44,000 nucleotides of DNA, from contig CALXLM010000029.1 of assembly GCA_944389195.1 (NCBI GenBank), positions 1-44,000 of the forward strand. The letters run 5' to 3'. This stretch comes from an uncultured Opitutales bacterium (GTDB lineage: Bacteria > Verrucomicrobiota > Verrucomicrobiia > Opitutales > Intestinicryptomonadaceae). Below, piece by piece: positions 1-9,202 of the stretch (positions are counted from its first letter, which is position 1; every line of letters begins with the position of its first letter). Under the pieces are notes generated by a model that was given only the letters and a program-made list of their open reading frames with translations, had not been told where the DNA came from and did not search any database. Position numbers and translations under genes: made by a program.

Positions 1-1031
1 CATTTTTTTTAGCCGCATCAAAACTTAATGAACTATACCCTTCTTATCCCTCGGCCTTATCGCCTCCAGTCTTTAAAAGGGCCCGCCATTAAGAACCTGC
101 TCCCTTCACCAGTCAACCATTTTTTTCGCCTTTTTTTATACCCTTTCCTCCCTCTCCCCAATACACACCCACTCCTCCCTCCATACTCATCACTACTTTA
201 CTTATAACATTTATCTATAATGCATTGAGCACAAAAAAAACAAATACGTATCGATACCAACGGCTATCCTCCTGGTTTACTCACAAAAACCATTCCTTCT
301 CTTGCAATATTTTTTCAGATATCACCGTGTATCCTGATTCTGCCAGTTTGCTTTCAGCACAACTTTTGCAGCGGCACATTATCCGAAAAGAACCCGACGA
401 AAAATTTTCAACCCAATTTACTTCGCACGCAATCGGATTCGTCAAAATACTTTTAAGCGAGCCGCAAAATTCCTGCCGATTCGAACGTGCTTAAATTTTT
501 AATCTGAAGGCTGCCGACTTCCCAATGGGAAATTCTAATAACATTTGAAACTTGGACCCTTTCAAGCCTCAAACAGCATTTGTTAATGTGCGGCGGAGTT
601 TTCAAAGTACCGCAAGGCTGCACGAAAAAACAACCGCCGCCGCCGGAATTTCTTCGCAGAGAGAAGATGCGGAATCGTGCGCCTCTACCGCGTCTTCATT
701 TGTGAAATACGCGGTTATTTCCGCATCGCCCACATTCCTTCAAAACTCCGATAAGACCGCCTTACGGCAATATCGCAAGTCCCGCAAAAAATAAATCCGG
801 TTGCCGTTTATTTTTTTTACTTTCGCTGCTTCTTACAGCATAATTCGCATTTATATAGACTTCGTGAAATGCGTTCGGCGCGCGCATCGCCGCCAAATCT
901 AATGCTGTAATTTTTTTATGCAGTTAACGCATGCAAGCCGTGTAAACTAAATTTGCTGGAATAAACACCAAAAGTTCTTCCTCCCCCGCGGCGGATCCGC
1001 GCCACGCATTCAGAATTTATCCGTTAAGAAC

Positions 1032-1070
1032 GGACGGAAGTTTTACGCGCCTTCCTGAAGGCACCCGTCC
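1032..1070. repeat. Nested hairpin upstream of comF
   Basis: The outer arms GGACGG (1032-1037) and CCGTCC (1065-1070) enclose an inner stem GCCTT/AAGGC (1049-1053 and 1058-1062) with a CCTG loop. It could be a structured leader RNA or the 3' end of an unrecognised small RNA. It matches no riboswitch class I know. Confidence 0.35.
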
Positions 1071-1087
1071 AATCGTCGGGAAAAGCA

Positions 1088-1109
1088 AATTTATAAAAAA
1101 TTATAAATT
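1088..1109. repeat. Perfect AT-only inverted repeat in comF promoter region
   Basis: AATTTATAA (1088-1096) and TTATAAATT (1101-1109) are separated by AAAA. The repeat lies directly upstream of a TATAAAAT-like -10 element and about 70 bases before comF. It may be an operator or simply AT-rich promoter DNA. Confidence 0.4.
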
Positions 1110-1181
1110 GATATAAAATAATATTACGGAGAACAAAAGTCTTGCAAAGTCCGCGTTCCGCAAGGAGAATAAAAGTGTCGA

Positions 1182-1943
1182 ATGAAATTGCCGTTTAAGA
1201 TATTAAAAATGTTAGCCGAAACCGCATTGGATTTTGTATTTCCGCGGTACTGCCTTCTTTGCGGTAAGATAAATCCCAAAGGCGAATACGAACATCTGTG
1301 CCCCGAATGCGAGGTTTCGCTTAGAATATTAAAGGGCGCCAGATGTACGCTGTGCTCCGAACCCATTGGTCCCGAATCCATGCCCAACATACACGGATGT
1401 CCCAAATGTATCGACCGCAAATTTCAATTCGATAAAAGCTTTTGCCTCTGCGCTTTCGACGGCGCGGCAAGGGAAATGGTGCATGAATTGAAATACCGGA
1501 CCGGCGCCCACATTGTGCGCGACATGGCAAAAGTCGCAAAAAAATTTCCGGAGTTGGCCGACTATATAAGAAACGCCGTTTTGGTTCCCATACCGCTCCA
1601 CGCCGCAAAGGCCCTGAAACGCAGATACAACCAAAGCGACCTCATAGCATCAATGCTCGTAAAAACGTTTCCCGAATCGAACGCAAAAATTAGAAAAATT
1701 TTAAGGCGCACGCGGAAAACCGCAACCCAAACGACGCTCGACCGCGAATCGCGCGCGGATAACGTAAAAGACGCCTTTGCCCTCGCAAAGGCCAAGTCGG
1801 CCGAAACATTACCGAAGAACACCAATATCGTGCTCGTCGACGACGTGATGACAAGCGGGGCGACGCTGTCGGAGTGTGCCAAAATTTTAAAGAAATCCGG
1901 ATTTAAAAGCGTGTCGGCCTTCGCATTTGCAAGAAGGCTCTGA
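1182..1943 (+). CDS. comF: ComF family phosphoribosyltransferase-like protein
   Basis: This 253-residue protein has the ComF layout. The N-terminus has two Cys4 zinc-finger-like pairs (C24/C27/C40/C43 and C55/C58/C73/C76). The C-terminus is a type I phosphoribosyltransferase fold with the PRPP-binding loop IVLVDDVMTSGAT at about 217-229. ComF proteins are cytosolic and act in uptake or processing of transforming DNA, although many non-competent bacteria keep the gene and its exact reaction is unsettled. Length is typical for the family. The ATG at 1182 has AAGGAG at 1162-1167, a rather long spacing. A GTG at 1175 is in another frame and stops quickly. No other competence gene is nearby, so a role in competence is not implied by context. 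A parS site follows 68 bases after the stop. Confidence 0.85.
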   Translation: MKLPFKILKMLAETALDFVFPRYCLLCGKINPKGEYEHLCPECEVSLRILKGARCTLCSEPIGPESMPNIHGCPKCIDRKFQFDKSFCLCAFDGAAREMVHELKYRTGAHIVRDMAKVAKKFPELADYIRNAVLVPIPLHAAKALKRRYNQSDLIASMLVKTFPESNAKIRKILRRTRKTATQTTLDRESRADNVKDAFALAKAKSAETLPKNTNIVLVDDVMTSGATLSECAKILKKSGFKSVSAFAFARRL

Positions 1944-2011
1944 CACGCGCGCGTTCTCCACCCAAAAACCGCAATACCCGAAAACGGGCGGCAAAACTTG
2001 ACAGATAAAAA

Positions 2012-2027
2012 TGTTCCACGTGGAACA
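2012..2027. promoter_or_regulatory. parS chromosome-partition site (ParB binding)
   Basis: The sequence TGTTCCACGTGGAACA is a perfect 16-bp palindrome identical to a known form of the conserved bacterial parS motif. It lies between comF and the next gene, 13 bases before that gene's start codon. ParB-CTP clamps load at such sites, which cluster near the replication origin. A second identical copy lies at 4428-4443. parA and parB are not in the window. Confidence 0.88.
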
Positions 2028-2040
2028 AAAACAGTAAAAG

Positions 2041-3021
2041 ATGAGAAGAACCGGAAGAAGAGCCTTTATAAAGACCATCGCAAAAGCGGGAGCTGCTGTG
2101 TTGTTGCCGGCGTGTAAAAGCCGGCCGACAAAACCCACCGTGGAAGAGCCGCCCGCGCTCGGCGCGCTTTACAAGACCTCCCCCTTCAAGGTAAACGGGG
2201 AACGCCTCGCCGCTCTCGACAAAATCCAAAGCCTCGCCGACGCGTTTGAATGCGATAAATTCAAAGCCTACTGCAGGGAGGCGGAATGCGGAAGGCAACC
2301 CGGCGGCGAAATCCCCGAAATAATGCGCAATGCGGAATTCGCCCTGGACAAGATTATATGGAGCATGGAAAATCTCCCGAAGCCGGAGCGAGGGGCGCGG
2401 CTTTTCCTTCTATACAACATGGGCTATGTAATACAGACGCCGACAGCGGCGTTCGCCGTGGACACCGTGCACCCGCGAGTGGAAATGCTGGCGCCCCGAC
2501 TGGACTTTCTGTTGCTGACGCACCGGCATACGGACCACTATTCGCAGCGGCTCGTGTCGGCGATGGGGGAAAAGCCAGTCGTCTCCAACTTTATCTCCAA
2601 CCGGCACAAACACGTTTACGACGAGCAATTTTACGAATTTGGAAAAATAAGCGTGCGCGCAACAATCGCCCACCATGGAAAAACAACTCCCCGCTTCGTT
2701 TCCGTGTATGAAATCTCCTGCGACGATTCCGAGACGCGCCCCAGGATACTGCATGCGGGCGACGCAGGGAAATGGGAGCAAATAAAGCCCCAGAAAGCGC
2801 CCGACGTGTTTATCCCGCATGTATCCGTCGGCCTCGACATAAGAAAATGCGCGGACGAAACGGTCAAGCCGAAGCTCGTGCTGATGTCGCACCTTCTTGA
2901 GATGGCCCACCCGACTTACAAATGGAGGCACCCCCTGAAGCTCGGGTTGAAAAAATGCGGGCAAATTAAAAATGCGACTGCCATCATGCCCTTTTGGGGG
3001 GAAAGGGTGGATTTGGCATAA
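2041..3021 (+). CDS. Exported metallo-beta-lactamase-fold hydrolase, lipoprotein
   Basis: This 326-residue protein has a twin-arginine-type signal (TGRRAFIK, residues 4-11) running into a lipobox LLPAC with the cysteine at 25, so it is probably exported folded and then lipidated. The metallo-beta-lactamase fold spans about 120-326. The metal motif THRHTDHY supplies H161, H163, D165 and H166. Further likely ligands are H211 (AHHGK), D241 (HAGDAG) and H284 (MSHLLE). Family members hydrolyse many ester, lactone or phosphodiester bonds, so the substrate cannot be named. The residues between 45 and 115 show no domain I recognise. The start codon has only a purine-rich AAAAG before it, and the parS site occupies its leader. 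The gene converges on mnmG across a shared terminator. Confidence 0.75.
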   Translation: MRRTGRRAFIKTIAKAGAAVLLPACKSRPTKPTVEEPPALGALYKTSPFKVNGERLAALDKIQSLADAFECDKFKAYCREAECGRQPGGEIPEIMRNAEFALDKIIWSMENLPKPERGARLFLLYNMGYVIQTPTAAFAVDTVHPRVEMLAPRLDFLLLTHRHTDHYSQRLVSAMGEKPVVSNFISNRHKHVYDEQFYEFGKISVRATIAHHGKTTPRFVSVYEISCDDSETRPRILHAGDAGKWEQIKPQKAPDVFIPHVSVGLDIRKCADETVKPKLVLMSHLLEMAHPTYKWRHPLKLGLKKCGQIKNATAIMPFWGERVDLA

Positions 3022-3106
3022 AAAGCCTTTTTCTCAAATAAGCGCCAAAAAGCGCCCTATTCGGCCGTTTGCACCGCCGCCCTGCCCTTCCCATTGGCAC
3101 CTCGAG

Positions 3107-3131
3107 AAAAACGCCTTTTAGGGGCGTTTTT
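3107..3131. terminator. Bidirectional terminator between convergent genes
   Basis: AAAAACGCC (3107-3115) and GGCGTTTTT (3123-3131) form a 9-bp stem with a T run on each strand. It sits between the ends of the metallo-beta-lactamase-fold gene (+) and mnmG (-), so it can serve both. Confidence 0.6.
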
Positions 3132-3292
3132 GAAGGCCGTTTTTTTTAAAAGCCATAAAAAATTCCGCGAAATAAAAAAACGCCGACCCCAAAACCTGAA
3201 AACCGAATTTCCCGCAAACGCGCAAAAAAAACACACCCGATAGAAACGGCGGCACAGGAAATTACCCAAAAAAAAGCCCCAAAGGCTCGAGC

Positions 3293-5221
3293 CTAACAAT
3301 CACCGCGTTTTTTTGCCGCAGCCTTTATCGAAACCATAAGAACGTTTATGTCCGCCGGGGAAACCCCGGAAATTCTCGCCGCCTGGGCGACGGTCGAAGG
3401 CCTTGCCGCCGCGAGCTTTTGGGAAGCTTCAATCCTCAAACCCACCGCTTTTGCAAAGTCGAAACCCTCTGGAATTTTTACGCTCTCAAACGCCGCCGAT
3501 TTTTCTATCTGCCGCAAATCGCGCTCCAGATAGCCTTTGTACACAATCCTGTATTCAATCTCTTCGGCGGCATTGGCCGACAAACTTCCAAAACCGTCCG
3601 GAAGCTGCACGCCTGACAGGCCGCCCGCGCGCCGCATTTTTTGTGCCGTGCCGTCGTTTTCAAACTTTGAAACCCAGCGGTCGACGGCTTCTATTTTCGA
3701 CCTTATCCTTTCGGCCCTGTCCGGCGGAAGAAGACCGAGCCTCTCGGCGTGGCGGAAAAGCCTGTATTCGGCGCTCGCATGGTTTAAAAGCAGGCGGTAC
3801 TCCGCCCGGCTCGTAAACATGCGGTATGGCTCGTTTGTCCCCTTTGTGACGAGATCGTCTATAAGAACCCCTATATAGCTTTCGTGGCGCTTCAAGACCA
3901 CGGGCTCCAATCCGAACACCTTTGCGGCCGCATTTGCGCCCGCCACAAGCCCCTGCCCCGCGGCCTCCTCGTATCCGCTTGTGCCGTTTATTTGCCCTGC
4001 GCAAAACAGACCCTCCACCACCTTCGATTCGAGAGTGTGCCGCAGTTGCGTCGGCGGGGCAAAATCGTACTCCACCGCATAGGCCGGCCTCAGCATTCTC
4101 GCCTTTTCGAGCCCAGGAATGGTTTTTAAAATCTCAAGCTGGACATCGACGGGCATAGATGTAGAAAGCCCGTTTATGTACCATTCGTCGGTAAAGCGCC
4201 CCTCCGGCTCGAGAAAAAGCCGGTGGCCGTCCTTGTGGGAAAACCTTACGATTTTATCCTCTATGCTCGGGCAATACCTCGGCCCCACGCCTTTTATTTC
4301 TCCGCCGTACATCGCCGAACGGTGAAGGTTTGCCAGAATAATCTTCGCCGTATCGGAATTTGTGGAGGTTTCGAAGCACGCAAGCTGTTCGCGCCCGAAG
4401 CCGGGAAAACCCGCCCAAGGGCGGGAATGTTCCACGTGGAACATTTCGCCGCATTCCGCGCCGCCCGGCGGAAGCCGCCGCCCCGAATCGGCGGGGAAGC
4501 CTCCGCATTCCGTGCGGGTGTCGTAAAATCCGAACAGGGTGGGGGGGGTGTCGCCGTATTGCACGGCACATTTGGAAAAATCGATCGAAGCCCCAGATAT
4601 GCGGGCCGGAGTGCCCGTTTTGAGGCGCCCGATCTCGATACCCGCCGCGGCCAAACTTCCGGAAAGGTTTTGCGCGCAAAAATCGCCCATGCGTCCGCCC
4701 TCCGTTTTTGAAGACCCCACATGCATCAACCCTTTAAGAAAAGTTCCCGTCGTAAGAACGACCGTTTTGCCGTAAAAATCTACGCCGAGATTCGTTTTTA
4801 CGCCCCTTATGGCGCCGTTTTCGACTATTATCCCCTCGACTACGGCTTGAAACAGCGACACCCCCCGCGCCGACTCAAGAACGCTTTTCATTCTGAACTG
4901 GTATGCTTTCTTGTCGCACTGCGCGCGCGGTGAACGAACCGCCGGCCCCTTGGACGAATTGAGAACCCTAAACTGTATGCCCGTAGCGTCGGCATTGACC
5001 GCCATCTCGCCGCCGAACGCGTCTATTTCCCGAACGATATGCCCCTTCGCCAAACCGCCTATTGCCGGATTGCAGCTCATCTGCGCCACGGTGTCTATGT
5101 TTCCGGACAGCAGCAGAGTTTTTGCGCCCATGCGCGCAGCGGCAAGCGCGGCCTCGCATCCGGCGTGACCCGCTCCGCACACGATAACGTCGTAGGGCGC
5201 TTCTTTACTTAAATCAAGCAT
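3293..5221 (-). CDS. mnmG: tRNA uridine-5-carboxymethylaminomethyl modification enzyme MnmG (GidA)
   Basis: MnmG with MnmE modifies uridine 34 of certain tRNAs, using FAD. The sequence has the FAD motif [17 protein letters not shown] near the N-terminus, [14 protein letters not shown], the [13 protein letters not shown] block, the [14 protein letters not shown] block and the C-terminal ASRISGV-like motif ([12 protein letters not shown]). I place the start at ATG 5221 (642 residues), since GGTGGA precedes it by about 11 bases. ATG 5230 is possible, and an upstream extension to 5383 reads as low-complexity sequence and is unlikely to be coding. Compared with E. coli MnmG there is an extra loop of roughly 20-45 residues after the GDTPP segment. 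The middle of this loop, MFHVEH, is encoded exactly by a parS palindrome (4428-4443). An 8-G run (4541-4548) codes for part of the preceding segment. mnmG is a classic neighbour of replication origins. Confidence 0.93.
   Translation of the reverse strand: MLDLSKEAPYDVIVCGAGHAGCEAALAAARMGAKTLLLSGNIDTVAQMSCNPAIGGLAKGHIVREIDAFGGEMAVNADATGIQFRVLNSSKGPAVRSPRAQCDKKAYQFRMKSVLESARGVSLFQAVVEGIIVENGAIRGVKTNLGVDFYGKTVVLTTGTFLKGLMHVGSSKTEGGRMGDFCAQNLSGSLAAAGIEIGRLKTGTPARISGASIDFSKCAVQYGDTPPTLFGFYDTRTECGGFPADSGRRLPPGGAECGEMFHVEHSRPWAGFPGFGREQLACFETSTNSDTAKIILANLHRSAMYGGEIKGVGPRYCPSIEDKIVRFSHKDGHRLFLEPEGRFTDEWYINGLSTSMPVDVQLEILKTIPGLEKARMLRPAYAVEYDFAPPTQLRHTLESKVVEGLFCAGQINGTSGYEEAAGQGLVAGANAAAKVFGLEPVVLKRHESYIGVLIDDLVTKGTNEPYRMFTSRAEYRLLLNHASAEYRLFRHAERLGLLPPDRAERIRSKIEAVDRWVSKFENDGTAQKMRRAGGLSGVQLPDGFGSLSANAAEEIEYRIVYKGYLERDLRQIEKSAAFESVKIPEGFDFAKAVGLRIEASQKLAAARPSTVAQAARISGVSPADINVLMVSIKAAAKKRGDC
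4428..4443. promoter_or_regulatory. parS site embedded in the mnmG coding sequence
   Basis: This is the same 16-bp palindrome TGTTCCACGTGGAACA as at 2012-2027, without a mismatch. It lies in frame in mnmG and is read as M-F-H-V-E-H at about residues 260-265 of the shorter protein, within an insertion absent from E. coli MnmG. Because the site is palindromic, both strands encode the same hexapeptide. Confidence 0.88.
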
Positions 5222-5845
5222 TCGCGGCATTTTCCACCATTCGCCGTTTCGCGCAAGAATTTTTTCAACATTATTATGTTTGCAGGTAGAAGCGGGGAAG
5301 GGGGAGGGGAAAGAGGGGGGAGCGCCAAGCCGGACGCGACCAGTAATAGCCCAAAAAATTCCGAAAAGCCGCCCAGTGCGCAATAATTCCGCATTTCCAC
5401 CGGCTTAACGTTGAATGACGACATGCGCGCCCGCCCGAAAAACCGCGGACTTTTCAAAAAAAACAGCGCGTCTTTGGAAAGCCCGGCGCGCACAAATTGG
5501 AAATTATGCGCGAACCGAAGCTTTGGAAAACGCCTTTGGCGCCCAGGCTTTTCCGGAAAATATTAAGATACTGCGCCGTGGGAATATATTGGGCTCCGCC
5601 TTCTTCCGAAAAACACTTAACGCATTTTAACAGTAATATTTTAACGGACAAGAAAATGTGAACGCATTGATGCCTTCAGAAAAAAAACGGGATGAGGTAA
5701 AATTGATATCTTTAAGTTTGGCTTTTTGCCGATTTTTAAATTCAAAAGCATTTTATAATCAAGTTCTTCTATAAAAATCCTGCACTTTCTGGAGTTTGTC
5801 TCAAAAAATCTTGTTTATATCGTTAAATTAATATAGTCAGGTTGT
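5222..5845. other. Divergent intergenic region between mnmG and the GH20 gene
   Basis: About 620 bases without a supportable gene. The mnmG side holds a purine-rich run near 5285-5320. The GH20 side (from about 5690) becomes strongly AT-rich and should contain that gene's promoter. I cannot assign a convincing -35/-10 pair. No RNA gene or repeat was seen. Confidence 0.5.
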
Positions 5846-7393
5846 ATGAAACGTTTATTTTTCATTTTAACGCTTGCAGGAACTTTGTTTTCTCTTACCC
5901 CCGCTTGGGCGGCTCCGGAGAGCAAAGCAGACACAAAAACCAAAGAAACCATGCTCGACAGGCTTTGTCCGCAACCGAAAGAAGCGGAATTTTTCGAAGG
6001 CAACTATTTGCTCGAACCAAACGCCCGCGTTGCAATAACAACCGAAAAAGAATTGTCCGAAGCGGAAAAATCGGAAATTAGAAACATTTTTTTTAAATAT
6101 TGGAAGTTTGCGCCCCTAATTGACTTTAGCAAAAAAACTGAAAACGCAAATTTGGGCGACGAAGGGTATCTTATAAATATAGGGTCTTTCCTCAGCATAG
6201 ACGGGAAAGACGCAACGGGCGTTAAGCAATCTCTCAAAACGCTCCGCCAACTCGCAGAGGCGAGCCGCAACGGAGACGGTTTTGTTTTCCAAAACGCGCG
6301 CATTAAAGACTTTGCGACGCTCAAATTCAGGGGAATACACCTTTGCATATTCCCGGAAACAACAATCGAACAGCTTGAAAAATACATAAGGCTTGCGAGT
6401 TATTACAAATTCAACTATGTCGTAATAGAGCCGTGGGGCGTTTTCCCGTACAAATCGCATCCGGAATTCGCGTACGCCGACAAGAAGCTCGACCCGGCAA
6501 AATTTAAAAAAATAATAAACTTGTGCTACGAGCTCGGCATTACTCCGATTCCCCAAGTCAGCGTTCTCGGACACGGAACGCAAAGCCGCATATCGACCGA
6601 AAAACATGCCGTTTTGGCAAACCACCCCGAACTCGAAAATATTTTCGAGCTTTACGGCTGGAGCTACTGCATGACGAGCAAAAAGGCCGAAAAAATCCTA
6701 AAAGATTTATTAGCTGAAATTTACGAATTTTACGGCAAGCCGCCCTTCTTCCATATAGGTTGCGACGAAGCATACGATATGGGAACATGCTATTCATGCA
6801 GCAAACAAAACATTACCGAACTTTTAACGTCGCATCTAGTCAAATTCAACAAGTACGTCAACAGTCTCGGAGCCCGCACAATTATATGGCACGACATGCT
6901 TTTGGACCGCGCCGACCCGCGCTGGAAAAACCATGTGGCAATGGGCAACGCCGAAATGGCGAAAGCCCTCGAAACCCTGCCGAAAAATATCATAATAGCC
7001 GACTGGCAATATAGCTATCAGGATAAAAATCAGATGAAATTTGCGACTCCGAAGCATTTTAAAGACGCCGGGCACGACGTCATCGTATGTCCATGGGAGG
7101 TAAACAAAGGTATTCTGGCGCTAGCAAAAACCGCCAAGGACGACAATTTGTTCGGATTCCTCGAAACCACATGGCACCATCTGTACGGGACAAAAAGATT
7201 CTTCTCGTTTTTCTATGCTTCGGGCGACGCGGCATGGAACGGGGGAGCCCCGCTGAGAGACACCGGCAGTGTGCGCATGGGCATGCCTATGCTAAAGCAT
7301 CTTTGGCAAATAGGCAGCGATATGAAGGATATTCCGTACGAAGCCAACGGAAATTCCGAAAAGCAAATATCGACATCGCTGTCGAACCGCTAA
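5846..7393 (+). CDS. Secreted beta-N-acetylhexosaminidase-like protein, GH20
   Basis: This 515-residue protein begins with a Sec signal peptide (hydrophobic residues 4-20, cleavage likely after AWA at about 22). The GH20 pattern follows. A short N-terminal alpha/beta domain spans about 40-155. The TIM barrel starts at FRGIHLCIF (161-169). The catalytic Asp-Glu pair is D307-E308 in FHIGCDEAYD. Aromatic barrel residues follow (IIWHDM, WQYSYQ, CPWEVNK). GH20 enzymes release N-acetylglucosamine or N-acetylgalactosamine by substrate-assisted catalysis, in the periplasm or outside the cell, from mucins, chitooligosaccharides or peptidoglycan. The catalytic motif is HIGCDE rather than the usual H-x-G-G-D-E. 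The gene stands alone, with no transporter or regulator beside it. The Shine-Dalgarno sequence is weak. Confidence 0.8.
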   Translation: MKRLFFILTLAGTLFSLTPAWAAPESKADTKTKETMLDRLCPQPKEAEFFEGNYLLEPNARVAITTEKELSEAEKSEIRNIFFKYWKFAPLIDFSKKTENANLGDEGYLINIGSFLSIDGKDATGVKQSLKTLRQLAEASRNGDGFVFQNARIKDFATLKFRGIHLCIFPETTIEQLEKYIRLASYYKFNYVVIEPWGVFPYKSHPEFAYADKKLDPAKFKKIINLCYELGITPIPQVSVLGHGTQSRISTEKHAVLANHPELENIFELYGWSYCMTSKKAEKILKDLLAEIYEFYGKPPFFHIGCDEAYDMGTCYSCSKQNITELLTSHLVKFNKYVNSLGARTIIWHDMLLDRADPRWKNHVAMGNAEMAKALETLPKNIIIADWQYSYQDKNQMKFATPKHFKDAGHDVIVCPWEVNKGILALAKTAKDDNLFGFLETTWHHLYGTKRFFSFFYASGDAAWNGGAPLRDTGSVRMGMPMLKHLWQIGSDMKDIPYEANGNSEKQISTSLSNR

Positions 7394-7973
7394 CCTTAAC
7401 CCGAAAAATTTTTTACAGGGGAAACGGATGCTTCAGCCTGCGGCGTCTCGCGGCTGAAGCGCATTAAACCGCAAACATTCCGCAGTTTTTTGCTTTGTAA
7501 AAGACATGCCAATGGCCCCGTGCCCTGCGGAGATAAACGCATTCTTCCCGGAATAAACGAAACACGCAAAAAGCCTCCTAATCGCTTCGGTCCCTCTTGA
7601 TGCGCCGAAATGGAAGCGGGCACTTCGGCAAAAGCCGGTGCCGATAAAGGAAACAGAAGGCAGCCGTAAAAATGGCGTTCGGCCCTCAAAAGACGGGAAT
7701 GCATGTTTGGGATCTTGGCGCCGCCGCGGAAGCGCAAAATTCTTGGAGTCTGAAGGGACTTGCTCGATGCGCCCGATAAGCATGCCCCGTAAATTCGGAG
7801 GAGGGGCGTGCGGTGCTTCCGCATTTTTTAGGAAACGCGTCCCGTCCACCCCTGCGCCTTCCGGGGCGCACAGTTAAAATGCGGCTGTTTTAGCCAAAAA
7901 AAACGGACTCGCAAACGAAGATTATTTATTGACAAATTTTTTAGAAACTCCGACTTTAGACCCGTCAAGCATA
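7394..7973. other. Intergenic region upstream of the atp operon
   Basis: About 580 bases. A stem GCTTCAGCC/GGCTGAAGC (7430-7438 and 7452-7460) lies 37 bases after the GH20 stop and may help end that transcript, though it lacks a T run. A second small stem (TGCGCC/GGCGCA near 7852-7869) lies closer to atpB. Open frames on both strands here have no recognisable domain. The usual atpI gene is not present. Confidence 0.5.
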
Positions 7974-8927
7974 ATGAAAGATATGGGAAAGCCGTTAAAA
8001 TTTTCCGCAGTGTTGTTATTTGCCCAGTGCATAGGAGCATCACCTGCTGCGGCGGCGTCCGTGAAGGGGGAATGCCTGTTCGACATATGCGGCTTCCCCG
8101 TCACAAATTCGATGCTGACAACCTGGATATTCGCGTTTGTAGTAATAGCGCTGTTCAGGCTCTTGATTCCGGGAGGGGCGAAACTCTCGCCGGGGTGGGG
8201 GCAGCAGATATTGGAGGGTATTATAGACGGATTGAGGTCGATTTTTGAGCCCCTCATGGGCAAAAAGGCCTTTGCGGAAGCTTTCCCGCTTTTGCTCGGA
8301 TTTTTTGCGTATATTTTAATAATGAATTGGAGCGGACTTCTGCCCGGAGTCGGTTCCGTGGGAGAAATGCAATCGGCCAAAAACGTAACCGAAACGGCGG
8401 CTTACGTTTCGGAAGGGTTCCGGGCGGTCGATTCCTCGCCGGGCGTTTACGAAAAATTTGTGCCGTTTTTGCGCCCGGCAAACACAGACCTCAACACGAC
8501 GCTCGCGTTGGCGGTATTATCCTTCGGAGCCTGGATCTATTTTGTGGTAAAGTACGTTGGGGTGGGAGGCTTTATCAAGGAAACGTTCGGGAACAAGGCA
8601 GACAGAAGGGAAATCGCCCTGCCGATATATCTTTCACTGTTTTTGGTTTTTTTCGCGGTGGGCTGCATCGACATAGTTTCAATTATAATGAGGCTGCTGT
8701 CGCTGTCCTTCCGTCTTTTCGGAAACAATTTTGGCGGAGAAGTTCTTTTGGAAAACATGCACGAATTGGCAATCGGGCTTCCGCGTTGGGCGTCGTGGGT
8801 TATTCCCATACCGTTTTATCTCCTCGAAATGCTCATAGGCCTCATTCAGGCTTTCCTTTTCTCTCTTTTGACGGCCGTTTACATAGGTCTTTTGACCGGA
8901 CAGCACGAACGTGAGGAAAACAAATAA
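7974..8927 (+). CDS. atpB: ATP synthase F0 subunit a
   Basis: Subunit a forms the proton half-channels against the c ring in the inner membrane. The C-terminal part is diagnostic: SLSFRLFGNNFGGE carries the essential arginine, followed by a hydrophobic helix rich in LIGLIQAFLFSLL. Several membrane helices are evident. I chose ATG 7974 (317 residues) because translation then begins with a short charged stretch and a hydrophobic segment ending in PAAAAS, like a cleavable signal. A TTG at 7929 would add 15 residues and an ATG at 7983 would remove three. No clear Shine-Dalgarno sequence decides between them. At over 310 residues it is longer than the E. coli protein (271), mostly through an extended N-terminus and a loop around FVPFLRPANTD. 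It is the first gene of the operon. Confidence 0.9.
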   Translation: MKDMGKPLKFSAVLLFAQCIGASPAAAASVKGECLFDICGFPVTNSMLTTWIFAFVVIALFRLLIPGGAKLSPGWGQQILEGIIDGLRSIFEPLMGKKAFAEAFPLLLGFFAYILIMNWSGLLPGVGSVGEMQSAKNVTETAAYVSEGFRAVDSSPGVYEKFVPFLRPANTDLNTTLALAVLSFGAWIYFVVKYVGVGGFIKETFGNKADRREIALPIYLSLFLVFFAVGCIDIVSIIMRLLSLSFRLFGNNFGGEVLLENMHELAIGLPRWASWVIPIPFYLLEMLIGLIQAFLFSLLTAVYIGLLTGQHEREENK

Positions 8928-8959
8928 TTTAATCCAAAAACAAACAAAGTAAAAACATC

Positions 8960-9187
8960 ATGAACATATTGGCAGAAGCTATAAATCAAATGGGTTCGAT
9001 AAGCGGCAGCATACAGGGGGCTCTCGGCTGCCTCGGGGCGGCTCTCGGCGTGGGGCTGGTCGGCATGAAATCGGTCGATGCGGTCGGCCGCAATCCGGGA
9101 GCTTTCGGACAGATAATGGTACTCGGCATTCTCGGCATGGCGCTTGCGGAAGCCGTGGCGTTTTACGCTCTGTTCTTGGGCAAATAA
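8960..9187 (+). CDS. atpE: ATP synthase F0 subunit c, H+-type
   Basis: This 75-residue double-helix proteolipid forms the rotor ring. Helix 1 is glycine-rich (GALGCLGAALGVGLVG), the loop is VGRNPGAFGQ, and helix 2 has the ion-binding glutamate in ALAEAVAFY. In Na+-binding c subunits such as that of Ilyobacter, a glutamine in helix 1 and a Ser/Thr directly after the glutamate help bind Na+. Here those places are Val and Ala, so the ring is predicted to carry protons. That is notable because a Na+-pumping decarboxylase is encoded at 42141-43941. It lies 32 bases after atpB. Confidence 0.95.
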   Translation: MNILAEAINQMGSISGSIQGALGCLGAALGVGLVGMKSVDAVGRNPGAFGQIMVLGILGMALAEAVAFYALFLGK

Positions 9188-9202
9188 GGGAACCTCTCTG
9201 CC

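Larger units (their letters stand above)
1..1181. other. Gene-free region upstream of comF
   Basis: I find no convincing gene here. The open frames at about 225-494 (TTG start) and 552-794 have no recognisable domain and no ribosome binding site. The first 220 bases are pyrimidine-rich, and 129-221 contain no G at all on the + strand. A nested hairpin lies at 1032-1070 and an AT-rich inverted repeat at 1088-1109. The sequence just before comF is AT-rich, with a TATAAAAT-like -10 element near 1112-1119. No tRNA, rRNA or DnaA-box cluster (TTATCCACA) was seen. A region this long without genes close to two parS sites could be origin-associated, but nothing in it proves that. Confidence 0.6.

Noticed and set aside
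225-794. Two small open frames before comF
   Set aside because: No ribosome binding site, no domain, biased composition. The first needs a TTG start.
5222-5383. Upstream extension of mnmG
   Set aside because: The added 54 residues are Pro/Ser/Arg-rich without similarity to MnmG, and a ribosome binding sequence precedes the internal ATG at 5221.
7433-7877. Open frames on both strands between the GH20 gene and atpB
   Set aside because: No recognisable domain or start signal, and several frames overlap each other as expected from GC-rich noncoding DNA.
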